Notes under the pieces: generated by a model
Seen by the model: the letters and a program-made list of their open reading frames with translations, nothing else
What the model was told of the DNA's origin: nothing
Database searches by the model: none
Shown here: piece after piece, positions 23,617-35,365 of the stretch
Numbering within the stretch: position 1 is the stretch's first letter
Layout of the letters: each line of letters opens with the position of its first letter
Made by a program: the position numbers and the translations under genes
Assembly: GCA_032622095.1 (NCBI GenBank)
Contig: CP136068.1
Location: forward strand, 1,171,607 to 1,235,606
Length of the DNA stretch: 64,000 bases
Direction: 5' to 3'
DNA from: Siphonodentalium dalli
Taxonomy: Eukaryota > Mollusca > Scaphopoda > Gadilida > Siphonodentaliidae

Positions 23617-24253
23617 TTAAAGGGGTACTGTACACAGAGATAGGCATTTTTTTGTTTACTCCCATTGACATAACTTTCAAGTTAGATTGTGTTTGTGTTA
23701 TATGAGTTTCGTATAATCCTAATTTAGCGACGAAAATATTGATCTTGGAAATAAAAATATTACGATTTCAAACTACGCGCCATGTTTTTGACCTTCACCG
23801 GAGAAGACGCAGGTTATGAACCGGAAGTTTAATTGATGCCTGCAATCTCTTCCGTCGAACAATCTCACTCCCTATAAAAAATACTTGACGCTTTATGAAT
23901 CTTGTTTCTTCTCTTTTTTGCCGAATCGGTTATAGTGGGACTTCCTTTTGCGTGTAACATGTTTCGTTCGCAACTCAATAATGTTCGTCGTAAACGGCCG
24001 TCGATAAAAGACACCCAACAGGTGAGATTTCAAGAACGGTAACTCGTAATGCCATAATTCGCCATTTTATGACTCCAGCCATAAATTCATTTATATTAAA
24101 TAATTCAATTTGACTTTTATGATAGCCTGTTAACCGGAACGTTTTCAGTATAGACATCGTCGACTCAAATAAGTTATTTTAAAATACAATATTGATATTA
24201 GATCGCAATTGTTACCGGGAATTTATTGAAATTGGGGTACAGTACCCCTTTAA
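23617..24253. mobile_element. TTAA-flanked MITE (piggyBac-like)
   Basis: Ends are AGGGGTACTGTAC and GTACAGTACCCCT, perfect inverted repeats, flanked on both sides by TTAA. That is the target duplication used by piggyBac-type transposons. The interior (~630 bp) has no transposase. A different TTAA MITE lies at 60536-60757. Confidence 0.72.
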
Positions 24254-25844
24254 GTTTAACAAATCCATAGATAATCAGCCCACCAACCACATTTCCTCAT
24301 ATATACATGTATACACGTTACAATGTCTATCACCTATCCCACATATCATTGTCATATAGACTTGCCAATGATTAACTGGCATTAATAACATATTCATAAC
24401 TGATCAACCCATTATTAAAACGGTTATGATATATGTATACACTAAGTCATAGTGTCTACTCACTTATCACAGTAACATATAACATTATTGAAAGGTATAG
24501 AGTACTCATATTCATTATAACAAAACTCGTTCTCATGGTTATTAGGTCAATACAATACGAGCGCATATTTTAAGCCAGTCAGATATCTGACAAATTGCTC
24601 GTGTAAGTACATATATACCGATTGTGTTAAGGCACGACACACAATACGTTTACTCGCAATGTTTGAGTAATACAATAACAAAAACGGTAGGATTATACAT
24701 CTACCTCAAATCACTACATCTCACCAACCGTTCGCTGAAGCATTACTGATCTTGCAAAAGATCAAAGTCAGTATGCAGCTTTGCACATTGCGTTCAGTCA
24801 CTTACCCGCAAAACGAGATGCATGACAGACATAAAACTATATCATGTTTTATCCGTGCATTTCCTCCCCGCCCACCCCTACATTCAGAATCGCAAAATTA
24901 TGATTTTGTCAGAAAGCAAATCATAGGCGACGAATCTATTCATGCATCTATACATTCACTGAATCGACATACAGTTTCGCGAAACTGATATTGGGTTACA
25001 AAAAAGTAGTCATGTATTATAAGCGAATACAATAAACACTATATTATACATTTAAACTTCCAGATTCTTATTCGTGACAATACTTTCAACACATGTAGAT
25101 GCCATCTGCTCTCCAATTAGTTCCAAACTTATTTAAAAAATAAACATATTTACACCACACGCGCGAGACAAATCACAAACTCAGAGGTTTCCCAATGCTT
25201 ATGAACTGTAGCTACGCATTTCGAAATTCAGTCATTTATTAAAAAAATCCAAACGCAGTATGATCGCAATTAACCCTCTGATACAAACACTACTTTTTAA
25301 TACTAAGTCAACCAATAGGTCGCAAGTCCACTGTGTACGTGGACGCCTGCATGTACACATGGAATTTCGTATCTGATAAAGTCGAAGGGTGTTATCTGCC
25401 ATATTAGGGGACTGATCACATCTTAAGGCCTTAACACGTATATAAGCAGTGTCATGCGAAAAACGTGCGTATCAAAATAAATACAATAAAAATATGTTCC
25501 ACATAAATAAATAGAAATCTTTCAATATAAGCTAGTTACATAAATAAAACATTACCCCGCCAAAAAAAAAATCTCGTGCCATACCATTCACCATCAAATT
25601 CCCATATCCATCTGAACGCCCTTTGACAAGGAAATCTCCTAACATATAAACACACGGCCCAAAATGGCATAACTCGTGCATAACAAACTCCAATAAAACT
25701 TGCACATACACGGCCAAACAAGGCCCAATTCATTCAACATGTAACATCTAACACACGACAAACGTGCGTACACAATTACCCATAAAATGCTCAACCCGCG
25801 CTCACAATAACCAAATGCGCACACGATGCACACACAAAAATCTC
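24254..25844. other. Intergenic, no gene recognised
   Basis: Unique-looking AT-rich DNA. The ~70-bp piece near 24335-24405 (CATATCATTGTCATATAGAC ... TGGCATTAATAACATATTCA) recurs at 26557-26625. Nothing else is supportable. Confidence 0.4.
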
Positions 25845-26395
25845 AGTTATACATGTATGTACAGGGCTAACATAAGCTCACTATTACATACATGTAAGTC
25901 GCAATACACGGCCCCCAAAAGGCACAATTGTGCATACAAATCCCAGATACATGTACATAACTATACATACGCTCACTAAGACATACATGTAACTCGCAAT
26001 AAACATCCCCAAAGAATGCACCATCGTGCCTAAAAATCCCAGATACATGTACAGAGCTAGCATAAGCTCACCATTACATACATGTTACTCGCAATATACA
26101 GCCCCAAAGAGTGCACAATCGTGCATAAAAATCGCAGATACATGTACAGAGCTAGCATAAGCTCACTATTACATACATGTAACTCGCAATAAACAGCCAC
26201 AAAGAGTGCACAATCGTGCATAAAAATCCCAGATACATGTACAGAGCTAGCATAAGCTCACTATTACATACATGTAAATTGCAACACACGGCCTCAAAGG
26301 GAACAACCGTGCATACACATCCCAGATACATGTACACGGCTAACTGAAGCTCACTATTACATAAATGTAACGCGCAATACACGGACCCCACACGC
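25845..26395. repeat. 95-bp minisatellite, about six copies
   Basis: The landmark CTCACTATTACATACATGTA recurs at about 25879, 25973, 26068, 26163, 26258 and 26351, a period of 93-95 bp. Copies differ by 10-20 percent. The array also carries ATCCCAGATACATGTAC in each unit. Confidence 0.8.
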
Positions 26396-26556
26396 ATCTA
26401 TCGTACATTAAAAAAAAATCCAATACACATGAACACGAAATTCACGTGCAAACTTCACCCAAAGCTGTACCGTGCCAAAATAGGCTCACCGTGTGCACTT
26501 TATCCCAAACGACACTAATATTGTCAGTCCTCAAGCAATATTGATCATATTATTCC

Positions 26557-26625
26557 CTACCCCATATATCATTGTCATATATACTTGCCAATGAATAACT
26601 GGCATTAATAACATATTCATATAGG
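26557..26625. repeat. Direct repeat of 24335-24405
   Basis: About 70 bp matching the earlier copy with few changes, around TTGCCAATGAATAACTGGCA. The inner TTGCCA...TGGCA forms a small palindrome. Source unknown. Confidence 0.55.
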
Positions 26626-26878
26626 CCCTATATCGGAACCTGTAACTAAAATTAACCACATGTCCAACATCAGTTCATTACTATTCATAAAGGCTAAACG
26701 ATGTATAGAACCCACGTATCAAGAAGCATCAAGTTTCTTCATGCAACTCCCACACGCGTACACTCATCAATTTGTTCCACCAGGACAACGGAATACAATT
26801 TCCGATATAATTTGTCCCCATATATAGACAGGAACAAAATATCACGTCAGGAACACATTTTGTTCAAATATATCAATG

Positions 26879-27360
26879 CTAGCTGGGTACCCGTCCTGAC
26901 GGGGTAGAGTCGTTGTGTTGTTGTTTTACACCAACACCCCGAAAATGGTGGAAATCGGCCCAGCGGATACCGAGATACAGGTTCAAGGTCATTTTAAAGG
27001 TCATGGTCACGCCGCACGGGCATCCGGGTGTGACGAAATTGATCAGCGCATCAAACTACCCGTCCCAAGAGAGATAGAGGTATCAAGCTTCAAAAGAATC
27101 GAGTTAAGCAATTTCAATGTAAATAAACCAAACGTCTGTTACACGGCTTTAACCAAAAATTTCGGCTATTCTGGAAGCCATCTCAGCTAAATGGAGACAA
27201 TCATGGATTTTTTTTTATAAAATAAACAAGTATGACGAAATTGATCAACGTATCAAACTACCCCTCCCGAGATAGAGGTTGAAGGCCTCATATACACACG
27301 CTCATTAAGGATGAAGCTTCAAAAGAATCGAGTTAAGCAATTTCAATGTAAACTAGGATT
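26879..27360 (-). mobile_element. Helitron-like 3' end, minus strand
   Basis: On the plus strand it opens CTAG, CTGGGTA, then the hairpin CCCGTCCTGACGGG, the mirror image of a Helitron hairpin-CTAG terminus. Internal sequence (AAAATGGTGGAAATCGGCCC, GGTTCAAGGTCATTTTAAAG) resembles element bodies downstream. The opposite end could not be placed, so the right border is approximate. The open frame 26915-27190 lies inside and is not a gene. Confidence 0.5.
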
Positions 27361-27733
27361 TAAATTTCTGAAATGCCAGAAATTTTATACTTCCATGGAA
27401 TATTTAATTTTTAACGAACACAATCTTTATATTATATGGAAATTATATATTAAATAATTAAAAGAAATTAATGAGAAAAAGATCATAGCCATGGATTGTA
27501 AGTTCAGAATTTCGACCTGTTGGTAATTATTAATGATATATGCGGATTTAATTGTTAAAACTGTCGTGGCGATTACTGCCCTTAGTCTCTTATTACGATT
27601 GTTATAATGATACTAATAGTATGCAATACGCCACAACCCTAGCGGCTAATTTATAACAAACACTCTCACACCACATAAGCGAAATACTACATACCATTGT
27701 AGGCCATGAAAGTCTTAAGATATATATCATTAA

Positions 27734-28457
27734 CTAGAAGGTGACTCGACTTCGTCCGGGCTATTCAAAAACCAAATTTCAAGTCGATTGCTCCACCCGT
27801 TTCCTAGATATGGTCTGCGCATGCGCGTAGCTGGTGTCGCACGGGCTCGACGACCCGATATCCGGGGCAAGATACATTCACATACCAAATTTCAAGTCGA
27901 TAGCTACACCCGTTTTCGAGATATATAGCCCAATGTCATTTGCGGATACCTCGGCCGGTGATGAGTTAACGCGACATCGGCCTGTTAAGAGTTAACGCGA
28001 TCACGTCACGATATGTTGATGGCGTAATATATTTTTTTACGCAATGATTTTCGATGAGCGAAGCATGATCCTGTGTTCTTCCCGATAATTAAGGTAGATA
28101 CTTTAAACGTACACAGGCGTGTGATACATCATTGGAAAGGTGAAACGCCACAGATTCTAAACGTGCAAATTATATGACTGGCAATTTATTATTCCAGCTA
28201 TATCGAATCGATTTGTGAGCACCGAACTGAAATATATTAGCGCAAAACGGCGTAAAAACAGATTTGACCTCGGCACGTGAAAAGTTGACCTCGCACGAAC
28301 AAATTAATAGGCCTATGTTACTCGTGGCCCGAAAATACCCCCACGTACCAAGTTTCATCGAAATTGGCTGAGTCGTTTTTGAGTCCATCGATTACACACA
28401 AACAAACAAACACACACACACACACACACACACACATCTTTCAAAATATATAATAGA
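27734..28457 (-). mobile_element. Helitron-like element 1 of a head-to-tail chain
   Basis: Read on the minus strand it starts TCTATTATATATTTTGAAAG, followed by a (TG)n tract. It ends with an imperfect hairpin CCCGGACGAAGTCGAG, then TCACCTT and CTAG, followed by T. It holds two ~112-bp internal repeats (CAAATTTCAAGTCGAT ...) and a ~300-bp body shared with element 2. No protein is encoded. Confidence 0.68.
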
Positions 28458-29174
28458 CTAGAAGGTGACCCGACTTCGTCCGGGGTTTGACCTTGAATTG
28501 TCTATTTTGAAGGCCAAGGTCAAGTGGGGTCACGATTTGACTCGTCCAAAACACTGCCCGAACAAAAGTACCCGACAAAAGTACCCGTCGAAATCCATCC
28601 GGTTTTACCCGATTTGACCTTTTAACCCTATTTTATTTCCACTCAAGTATATAAACGCGCCACATTTACACACGTAAAGATAAATTACCATCGGTGCACG
28701 AGATATCGCCAAGACGTCTGAAACAGTCAAATGCATCGGCCGATTGAGCGTTAACGTGATCTAACGTTATGAACTCTAACGACGTCATATAAGTTACGCA
28801 TTGTTTTTACCCTGATAGAAGATCGTACCACTTCTTCTTAATAATTGAGGCAGATAACTAAAACGGATACATACAGATTATACATCGTTGGAAAGATGAA
28901 GCCACACAGATTCTAACCGTGCAAATTATATGACTGGCAATTTATTATTCGCGCTATATCGAATCGATTTGTGAGCACCGAACTGAAATATATTAGCGCA
29001 AAACGGCGTAAAACAGATTTGACATCGGCACGTGAAAAGTTGACCTCGGATCTGAAAATCAATAGGCCTATGTTACTCCTGACCCAAAAATACCCCCACA
29101 TACCAAATTTCATCGAAATTGGTTCAGCCATTTTTGAGTCCATCGATTACACACACACACACACCCACACACAG

Positions 29175-29216
<42 letters not shown>

Positions 29217-29236
29217 CTTTCAAAATATATAATAGA
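28458..29236 (-). mobile_element. Helitron-like element 2 of the chain
   Basis: It begins at the base after element 1. On the minus strand it has the same TCTATTATATATTTTGAAAG start and the hairpin CCCGGACGAAGTCGGG before TCACCTTCTAG. The body shares the CGAATCGATTTGTGAGCACC segment with element 1. The (CA)n tract is at about 29152-29215. The segment 28530-28625 is also found, inverted, at 33800-34050. Confidence 0.7.
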
Positions 29237-29750
29237 CTAGCCGATGAGCCCGACGTTGTCCGGGCTATTCAAAAACCAAATTTCAAGTCGATAGCTCCAC
29301 CCGTTTCCGAGATCTGGTATGCGCATGCGCGAAGCTGGCGTCGCACGGACTCTGCGACCCGATAAAATTCGTATCCGGGGTAAGATACATTCACATAGCA
29401 AATTTCAAGTCGATAGCTCCATCCGTTTCCGAGATCTCGTCTGCGCATGCGCGAAGCTAGCGCCGCACGGGCTCGTTGACCCGATAAAATTCGCATCCGG
29501 GGCAAGATACATTCACATAGCAAATTTCAAGTCGATAGCTCCACCCGTTTCCGAGATCTCGTCTGCGCATGCGCTGCACGGGCGTCGCACGGGCTCGCCG
29601 ATACGACAACGACCACCGCTTGGTCAAACTACACACACGTACCAAGTTTCGTCCCGATCGGTCGAGAATCGTAGATTTGTATTAATGACATACAGACATA
29701 CAGACATACAGACATACAGACAGACAGAGGTCATCAAAATATATATGAGA
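29237..29750 (-). mobile_element. Helitron-like element 3 of the chain
   Basis: Abuts element 2 with no spacer. On the minus strand it starts TCTCATATATATTTTGATGA, with a GTCTGTCTGTATG microsatellite, and ends GCCCGGACAACGTCGGGC, TCATCGG, CTAG. It contains three ~122-bp tandem repeats (CTCCACCCGTTTCCGAGATC plus TGCGCATGCGC). The flank after the start is T, matching A|T insertion. Confidence 0.68.
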
Positions 29751-29899
29751 TATAATGCTACGGCCGTGCAACATTCTATAGTCGTTCGCTCAAAAACTTA
29801 GAAAATCGCACTAAAGTTGCACATAGATACTACCCATCACATCCACTCGTCAATTTTGCATTATCTGGATTCGGGTTCCACCCCGCCCTCCCATTGAGT

Positions 29900-31382
29900 T
29901 TTGGTGGAATTTTTCAAAACGTGTGAACTATCCCTAACCGAGCTCTCCGTTGGGCAGGTTGCTTTTATAGCAGAGCCGTCAAAATTTGCGGGCAATCTGA
30001 CAGTATACCGACGTACCTGTCCCTGCATTATATTAATATTAATAAATGTCCTAGTGTATACAGTCATCCGGTGGTATTTTCCTATTAACATGTGAATGCA
30101 TGTAATATCGGGCACTTAATCCTGATTAACTCATTGCGCATTTATTTTAAAAGTTAGAACATGTCACGGAATTTGCCGAAAGCCTCGACCCACACCGATG
30201 CAAGCTCTCTGTTAAACGGATTGCTTTTAAACAACGACAGTCAAACTTCCAGGATGTATCTATTGTATACCGATGTACCTGCTAGCGCATTTCACTCGCT
30301 CCTTCATTAGCCTGTTTGAATTTGACGGGAATATTGGATAATTTCGAGTTTTGCCATATATCTATGGCAGGCTGTGTTCATCTGCATGTAGTGCGTATTA
30401 CGCTATATCGCGTCGCCACTAGTAAACCCTTTGCTCTGAAACTTAAGAAATTGCACCAGAGTTGGGCGTTGATACCCCCTATCACACCCGCTCATCGGCA
30501 AAATTGTAACTCCGTATTTGATATTTTGAAGTATTTTTCAACTTTTGGTTTTTGTTGGAATTTTCCAATTTGAACCCACCTGAACACGAGCTCTCCGTTG
30601 GTCAGGTTGCTTTGATAGTAGAGCGGTCAAACTTTCGGATATTATCAGAAGTATATCGACGTACCTGCTCCTGCATTAGCTCGCTCCTTCATTAACCCGG
30701 TCGGATTTGGCGAGAAAAATAGGTTAGTGATACAGCACTTAACAAAACTTATTTACATTATAAAGCCTCGCTACGAGAAAACCTTCGACCTTAGCGCCAA
30801 TTAAGCAGACATCAATAAGTTGCGCTTGGATACTATCTATCATATGCACTACTCAGAAAATTTTTAGCTCGATGATTCATTTTTTAGACAATTTCCCCCC
30901 TTTGATTTCTGTTGGAATTTGCAAAAAGTCTGATCCCACCGAACCTCGCTCGCTGTTGGGCAGGTTTCTGTTATAGTAGAGCTATCAAACTTCGGGGGCC
31001 TACCTGTGAGATACCAGTATACCCGCTCCTGCATTAACCTTGCTCATCAATTAGCCCATTGGAATTGGCGCCAAAAATATGTCATTTTCTTGTCCATGCT
31101 GTAGATCGGTAACGGTTGGGACAAAAAACTGATGAATGGTATATTCCGGTCCGAATCACTCTTCCCATCTGGAGCACGCAATAAAAATATTATTCCGCTG
31201 GACTTGTTTTTTTTTTTTTTTTTTTTTGCTAAATCTGACGTTTACATCCGCCACCGGTCAGCCTGGTCTCACCACCCTCGGCCTGGTCTCACCACCCCGA
31301 CATGGTATCACCACCCGGCATGGTCTCGTCGCCTCCCCGTTATGGTCTCACCCTCTCCCATGCTCCTTCATTAGCCAAATTA
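29900..31382. repeat. Composite repeat lead, copy A
   Basis: Matches 39903-41289 over about 1.4 kb with clear divergence. Internally it has four degenerate repeats of ~260-380 bp marked by CTCTCCGTTGGGCAGGTTGC, TAGAGCGGTCAAAC and CCTGCTCCTGCATTA-like motifs, at about 29939, 30203, 30587 and 30949. Near the right end are a poly-T tract (31207-31228) and a ~15-20-bp minisatellite CTGGTCTCACCACCC (31257-31360). It leads straight into a tandem array at 31383. The frame 30316-30573 is shared with copy B, but unrecognised. Confidence 0.7.
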
Positions 31383-33731
31383 TATAATATTCGATGGTCT
31401 GTAACTTGGACATTTCTCAACCGATTTACAAAATTCTTTCAGGAGGATCATTAGTACGTCCTAAAGATACATTTCTACATTTTTCAACCGATTTACAAAA
31501 TTCTTTCTTGAGTACTCTCAGAACGTCCTATAGATACTTCACAACAATTTTGGTTCGAATCTGAGACGATAAAAAAATGACAATTTTTGCCCCCCTCCCT
31601 AATAGGGACAAATATTTTTGGATCTTGGTAAAAATTGCACCAGTTCGTCTTCTCTCTATGAATAACACGCTCACATAAACCAAATCCTGCTCATGTGCGT
31701 CGTCTATGAGGAGTTGTGGTCACAACCACTTTCTCCTCAGCCAATGTATGAATACAATATTCGATGGTCTGTAACTTGGACATTTCTCAACCGATTTACA
31801 AAATTCTTTCAGGAGGATCATTAGTACGTCATAAAGATACATGGTAGTAAAAATGGTTGAAATCATCGCAAAAATAAAATTGCGAAAATTTCGCCCCCAC
31901 CCTAACCAAAAAATGTAAGTCCGACCCTGTCCAAATTATTTTTGTGAAGTATATTGACAACGGCCAGCACTAGCATAGAAACTAAATCCAGCTATCTTTC
32001 TTGCTATGTGAGAACAGGCGATCAGAACATTTCGAGGTTGAAATATATATGGGAGATAACTCTGGAGAGGAAAGACGGACAAAGTTTTTGATGTGCTCAC
32101 GATTCAGTCGATATCAAGATGTATCTATCGACCAAATTTCAGTGCTGTACTCCTTATATTTTCGGAGTTCTGAAAACACCAATTTTTCACATAGAGGGAG
32201 ATAACTCTGCAAATCAAGTGAGGACATGATTCTCAATAGGCCTAAGCACTAGAGTTTGTATACATATATATACATTCAAAGTTTTAGCTTTCTAACTCTT
32301 GTATTGACTGAGCTATGCTCATTATAAAATTGCTAAGAAGAATAATAATAATAGAGAAAAATAAAAATCACAAAAACAATATACTTCCATGTAAAACATG
32401 GAAGTATAATAAGGAAATCGCGCGGAATTGATTGGTATGTCGATATTATGGTTTCTTGACATTTCTGTGTTCAGTTGGAACGTTCTGGTGTGACCCCCAC
32501 CCATACCTCGGAATTGGGTGACGCGGGTAGAAAAGTCACCATATCTCGGCCAATTTTCGAGATATCGAGCTAATTTTTGCGTGATTGTGTTCGCAATTGA
32601 TGCCCCTTTATTATATAGTAGGGTTTTAGTAAGATATTGTGGCGATATTCTACTATGTAGGCCTATATGTATGCTGTTCAGTATATACATTTCGATTATC
32701 TCTGGCTTCCATCGACATAATATGGCAAGTAGGTAATCGTTTAGAAGTACTAGAAATTCCCCATCGAATGACACCAAAAAAGTGACGATTGGTTGTAGGA
32801 ATTTAAATCCATAGTGCATCTTCTGTAAACTTGATAAGAATTAATGGGCCAAAATTTCTACATTTTTCAACCGATTTACAAAATTCTTTCTTGAGTACTC
32901 TCAGAACGTCCTATAGATACTTCACAACAATTTTGGTTCGAATCTGAGACGATAAAAAAATGACAATTTTTGCCCCCCTCCCTAATAGGGACAAATATTT
33001 TTGGATCTTGGTAAAAATTGCACCAGTTCGTCTTCTCTCTATGAATAACACGCTCACATAAACCAAATCCTGCTCATGTGCGTCGTCTATGAGGAGTTGT
33101 GGTCACAACCACTTTCTCCTCAGCCAATGTATGAATACAATATTCGATGGTCTGTAACTTGGACATTTCTCAACCGATTTACAAAATTCTTTCAGGAGGA
33201 TCATTAGTACGTCCTAAAGATACATGGTAGTAAAAATGGTTGAAATCATCGCAAAAATAAAATTGCGAAAATTTCGCCCCCACCCTAACCAAAAAATGTA
33301 AGTCCGACCCTGTCCAAATTATTTTTGTGAAGTATATTGACAACGGCCAGCACTAGCATAGAAACTAAATCCAGCTATCTTTCTTGCTATGTGAGAACAG
33401 GCGATCAGAACATTTCGAGGTTGAAATATATATGGGAGATAACTCTGGAGAGGAAAGACGGACAAAGTTTTTGATGTGCTCACGATTCAGTCGATATCAA
33501 GATGTATCTATCGACCAAATTTCAGTGCTGTACTCCTTATATTTTCGGAGTTCTGAAAACACCAATTTTTCACATAGAGGGAGATAACTCTGCAAATCAA
33601 GTGAGGACATGATTCTCAATAGGCCTAAGCACTAGAGTTTGTATACATATATATACATTCAAAGTTTTAGCTTTCTAACTCTTGTATTGACTGAGCTATG
33701 CTCATTATAAAATTGCTAAGAAGAATAATAA
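31383..33731. repeat. 1383-bp tandem repeat, ~1.7 units
   Basis: The segment from about 31757 repeats at 33140, and 32001 repeats at 33384, an exact 1383-bp shift with near-identity. A shortened first unit (31383-31756) jumps from AAAGATACAT to TTCTACATTTTTC, skipping about 1 kb. Each full unit contains GGGAGATAACTCTG twice, a (AAT)n-like tract and the hairpin ATACTTCCATGT ... ACATGGAAGTAT (32381-32410). Open frames here are not genes. Confidence 0.85.
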
Positions 33732-34060
33732 CTAGAGGTCAGATTCCATGGAATCAGATATACTTCCATGGTATTCCATCCCATCCCATCCCGTCCCGAC
33801 CTGACCTTCAAAATGGTCAATCGAAGGTCAAATCGGGTAAAACATGCGGATTTCCACGAAATTTGATACCTAGGGGTACTTTTGTCCGGGGAGTCTTTTG
33901 GGCGGGTCAAGTCGTGACCCCGACCTGACATTGACATTCGAAATGGTAAGTTCGAGGTCAAATCGAGTAAAACGATCGGATTTCGACGAAATTTTATACC
34001 TAGGAAAACTTTTGTCCGGGGAGTGTTTTGGACAGGTCAAATCGTGACAATAGGTTACTT
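33732..34060 (-). mobile_element. Helitron-like 3' terminus in an AAT tract
   Basis: The plus strand reads AATAA, then CTAGAGGTCA and the palindrome GATTCCATGGAATC, so the minus strand ends hairpin-ACCTCTAG-T. It interrupts the end of the 1383-bp array inside its AAT tract. Downstream is a diverged ~140-bp tandem duplication (33800-34050, landmark ACTTTTGTCCGGGGAGT). The other end was not located. Confidence 0.5.
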
Positions 34061-34825
34061 TTACAGTAGAGCGGACATACCTATATAGTATATCGGTGAG
34101 CATATTCATGCATTTGCCTTGCTTCTTGCTAAGTCCGTTTGAATTTGCGTCATGAAGAGAGGGTTTGAATTTGAGTAATATATATCACCCGTCACAACGT
34201 TATACGCTACCAGGGTTAAACCGTTCAATATAAATTATTAAAAAGTGTACTAATCTTGCGTATATATACTACTTATCACATCCACTCATCGAAAAGTTTT
34301 TATCTCAATATATGATTTTCGGAGTAATTTTGCCCATTTGATCTTCGGTGGAATTTTCCAAATCTGAACCCACCCGACACAAACACTCCCTTGAGCAGGT
34401 TGCGTTTATATTAGAGAGGTCAAATTTTAGAGTCATACCTACAGTATACCGGCTTATGTACCACCGCATTAAACTCGCTCCTACATCGGCCCGTTTGGAT
34501 TTGGGGCTAAAAATCGGCTAGTGATAGACTACAGAAGTATACATATTTATGATATATAGCGTTGTCACGAGTAAACCGTTCCATCTGAAAATTAGAAAAT
34601 TGCGCTCTAGATGCGCGTGAACACTAGCTATCAGATGTACTCGTCAAAAAAAATTATCTCGATGTTTGAATTTGAAGTATAGCGGTCAAGATTTGGGGGG
34701 GGGGGCGTGAATATAATATCCAAATGTACCTGCTACATTACCTTGCTCTTTAATTAGCCCTTTTGGATTTGGTGGGAAGAATAGGTGCATTTTCCTGTTC
34801 CCCGTATAGCGGAAAGGGGTATATA
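34061..34825. repeat. Degenerate fragment of the composite lead
   Basis: Motifs such as GAGCAGGTTGCGTTTATA, AGAGGTCAAATTTTAGAG and TTAAACTCGCTCCTACAT match the internal repeats of the 29900 and 39903 leads. A G run lies at 34697-34707. No gene. Confidence 0.5.
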
Positions 34826-34925
34826 TATATAGTCACGCATTTCAATCAGTTTGGATATACAGTTTAAATATACACAGTTATATGCCTATATATTTAATAC
34901 TAATATATTTTCTTATAAATTAACA

Positions 34926-35004
34926 GCGCAGTCCGTAGACCAGTGGTGAGAGCGTCAAACCCTCAGTTTGTGTTTTATTGCGACGTGAGTTCGAATCCCG
35001 TCAA
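34926..35004 (+). ncRNA. tRNA-like Pol III promoter sequence, copy 1
   Basis: A-box-like TAGACCAGTGG (34936-34946) and B-box-like GAGTTCGAATCCC (34987-34999) are about 40 bp apart, as in tRNA genes, and a TTTTTTT run follows. The T-arm can pair only with wobbles, and I could not build a good acceptor stem. A tRNA-derived SINE head or decayed tRNA (long variable-arm type, Leu or Ser like) is more likely than a working tRNA. Confidence 0.45.
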
Positions 35005-35196
35005 ATTATCTTTTTTTATTTTTTATTTTTAACATGTTTTGGTGTATTTTAATCATCAAATACGAATAATACCAAACTAAAGATAATGTAAAGATGCTTT
35101 TTATATTCGATTTCAATCAATTTGAATATAAAGTTTAAATATACACAGTTATATGCCTATATATTTAATACTAATATATTTTCTTATAAATTAACA

Positions 35197-35275
35197 GCGC
35201 AGTGCGTAGCCCAGAGGTGAGAGCGTCAAACATTCAGTTTGTGTTTTATTGCGACGTGAGTTCGAATCCCGTCAA
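35197..35275 (+). ncRNA. tRNA-like Pol III promoter sequence, copy 2
   Basis: Same as copy 1 with a few changes: TAGCCCAGAGG gives a better A-box match, and the B-box GAGTTCGAATCCC is unchanged. It is followed by CTTTTTG and T runs. Same interpretation. Confidence 0.45.
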
Positions 35276-35365
35276 ATTATCTTTTTGTATTTTTTATTTT
35301 TAACATGTTTTGGTGTATTTTAATCATCAAATACGAATAATACCAAACTAAAGATAATGTAAAAT

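Larger units (their letters stand above)
34826..35365 (+). repeat. 271-bp tandem duplication with tRNA-like core
   Basis: Two copies in direct tandem, offset 271 bp, near-identical from TTCAATCA through TTAATCATCAAATACGAATAATACC. Each holds one tRNA-like core (34926-35004 and 35197-35275). Confidence 0.8.

Noticed and set aside
26915-27190. 91-codon frame
   Set aside because: Lies inside a Helitron-like repeat and includes its generic body sequence.
29319-29801. 160-codon frame and opposite-strand frames
   Set aside because: Made by the three ~122-bp repeats of Helitron-like element 3.
34926-35275. Two functional tRNA genes
   Set aside because: A and B boxes are good, but I could not form a proper acceptor stem or anticodon arm, so only tRNA-like is claimed.
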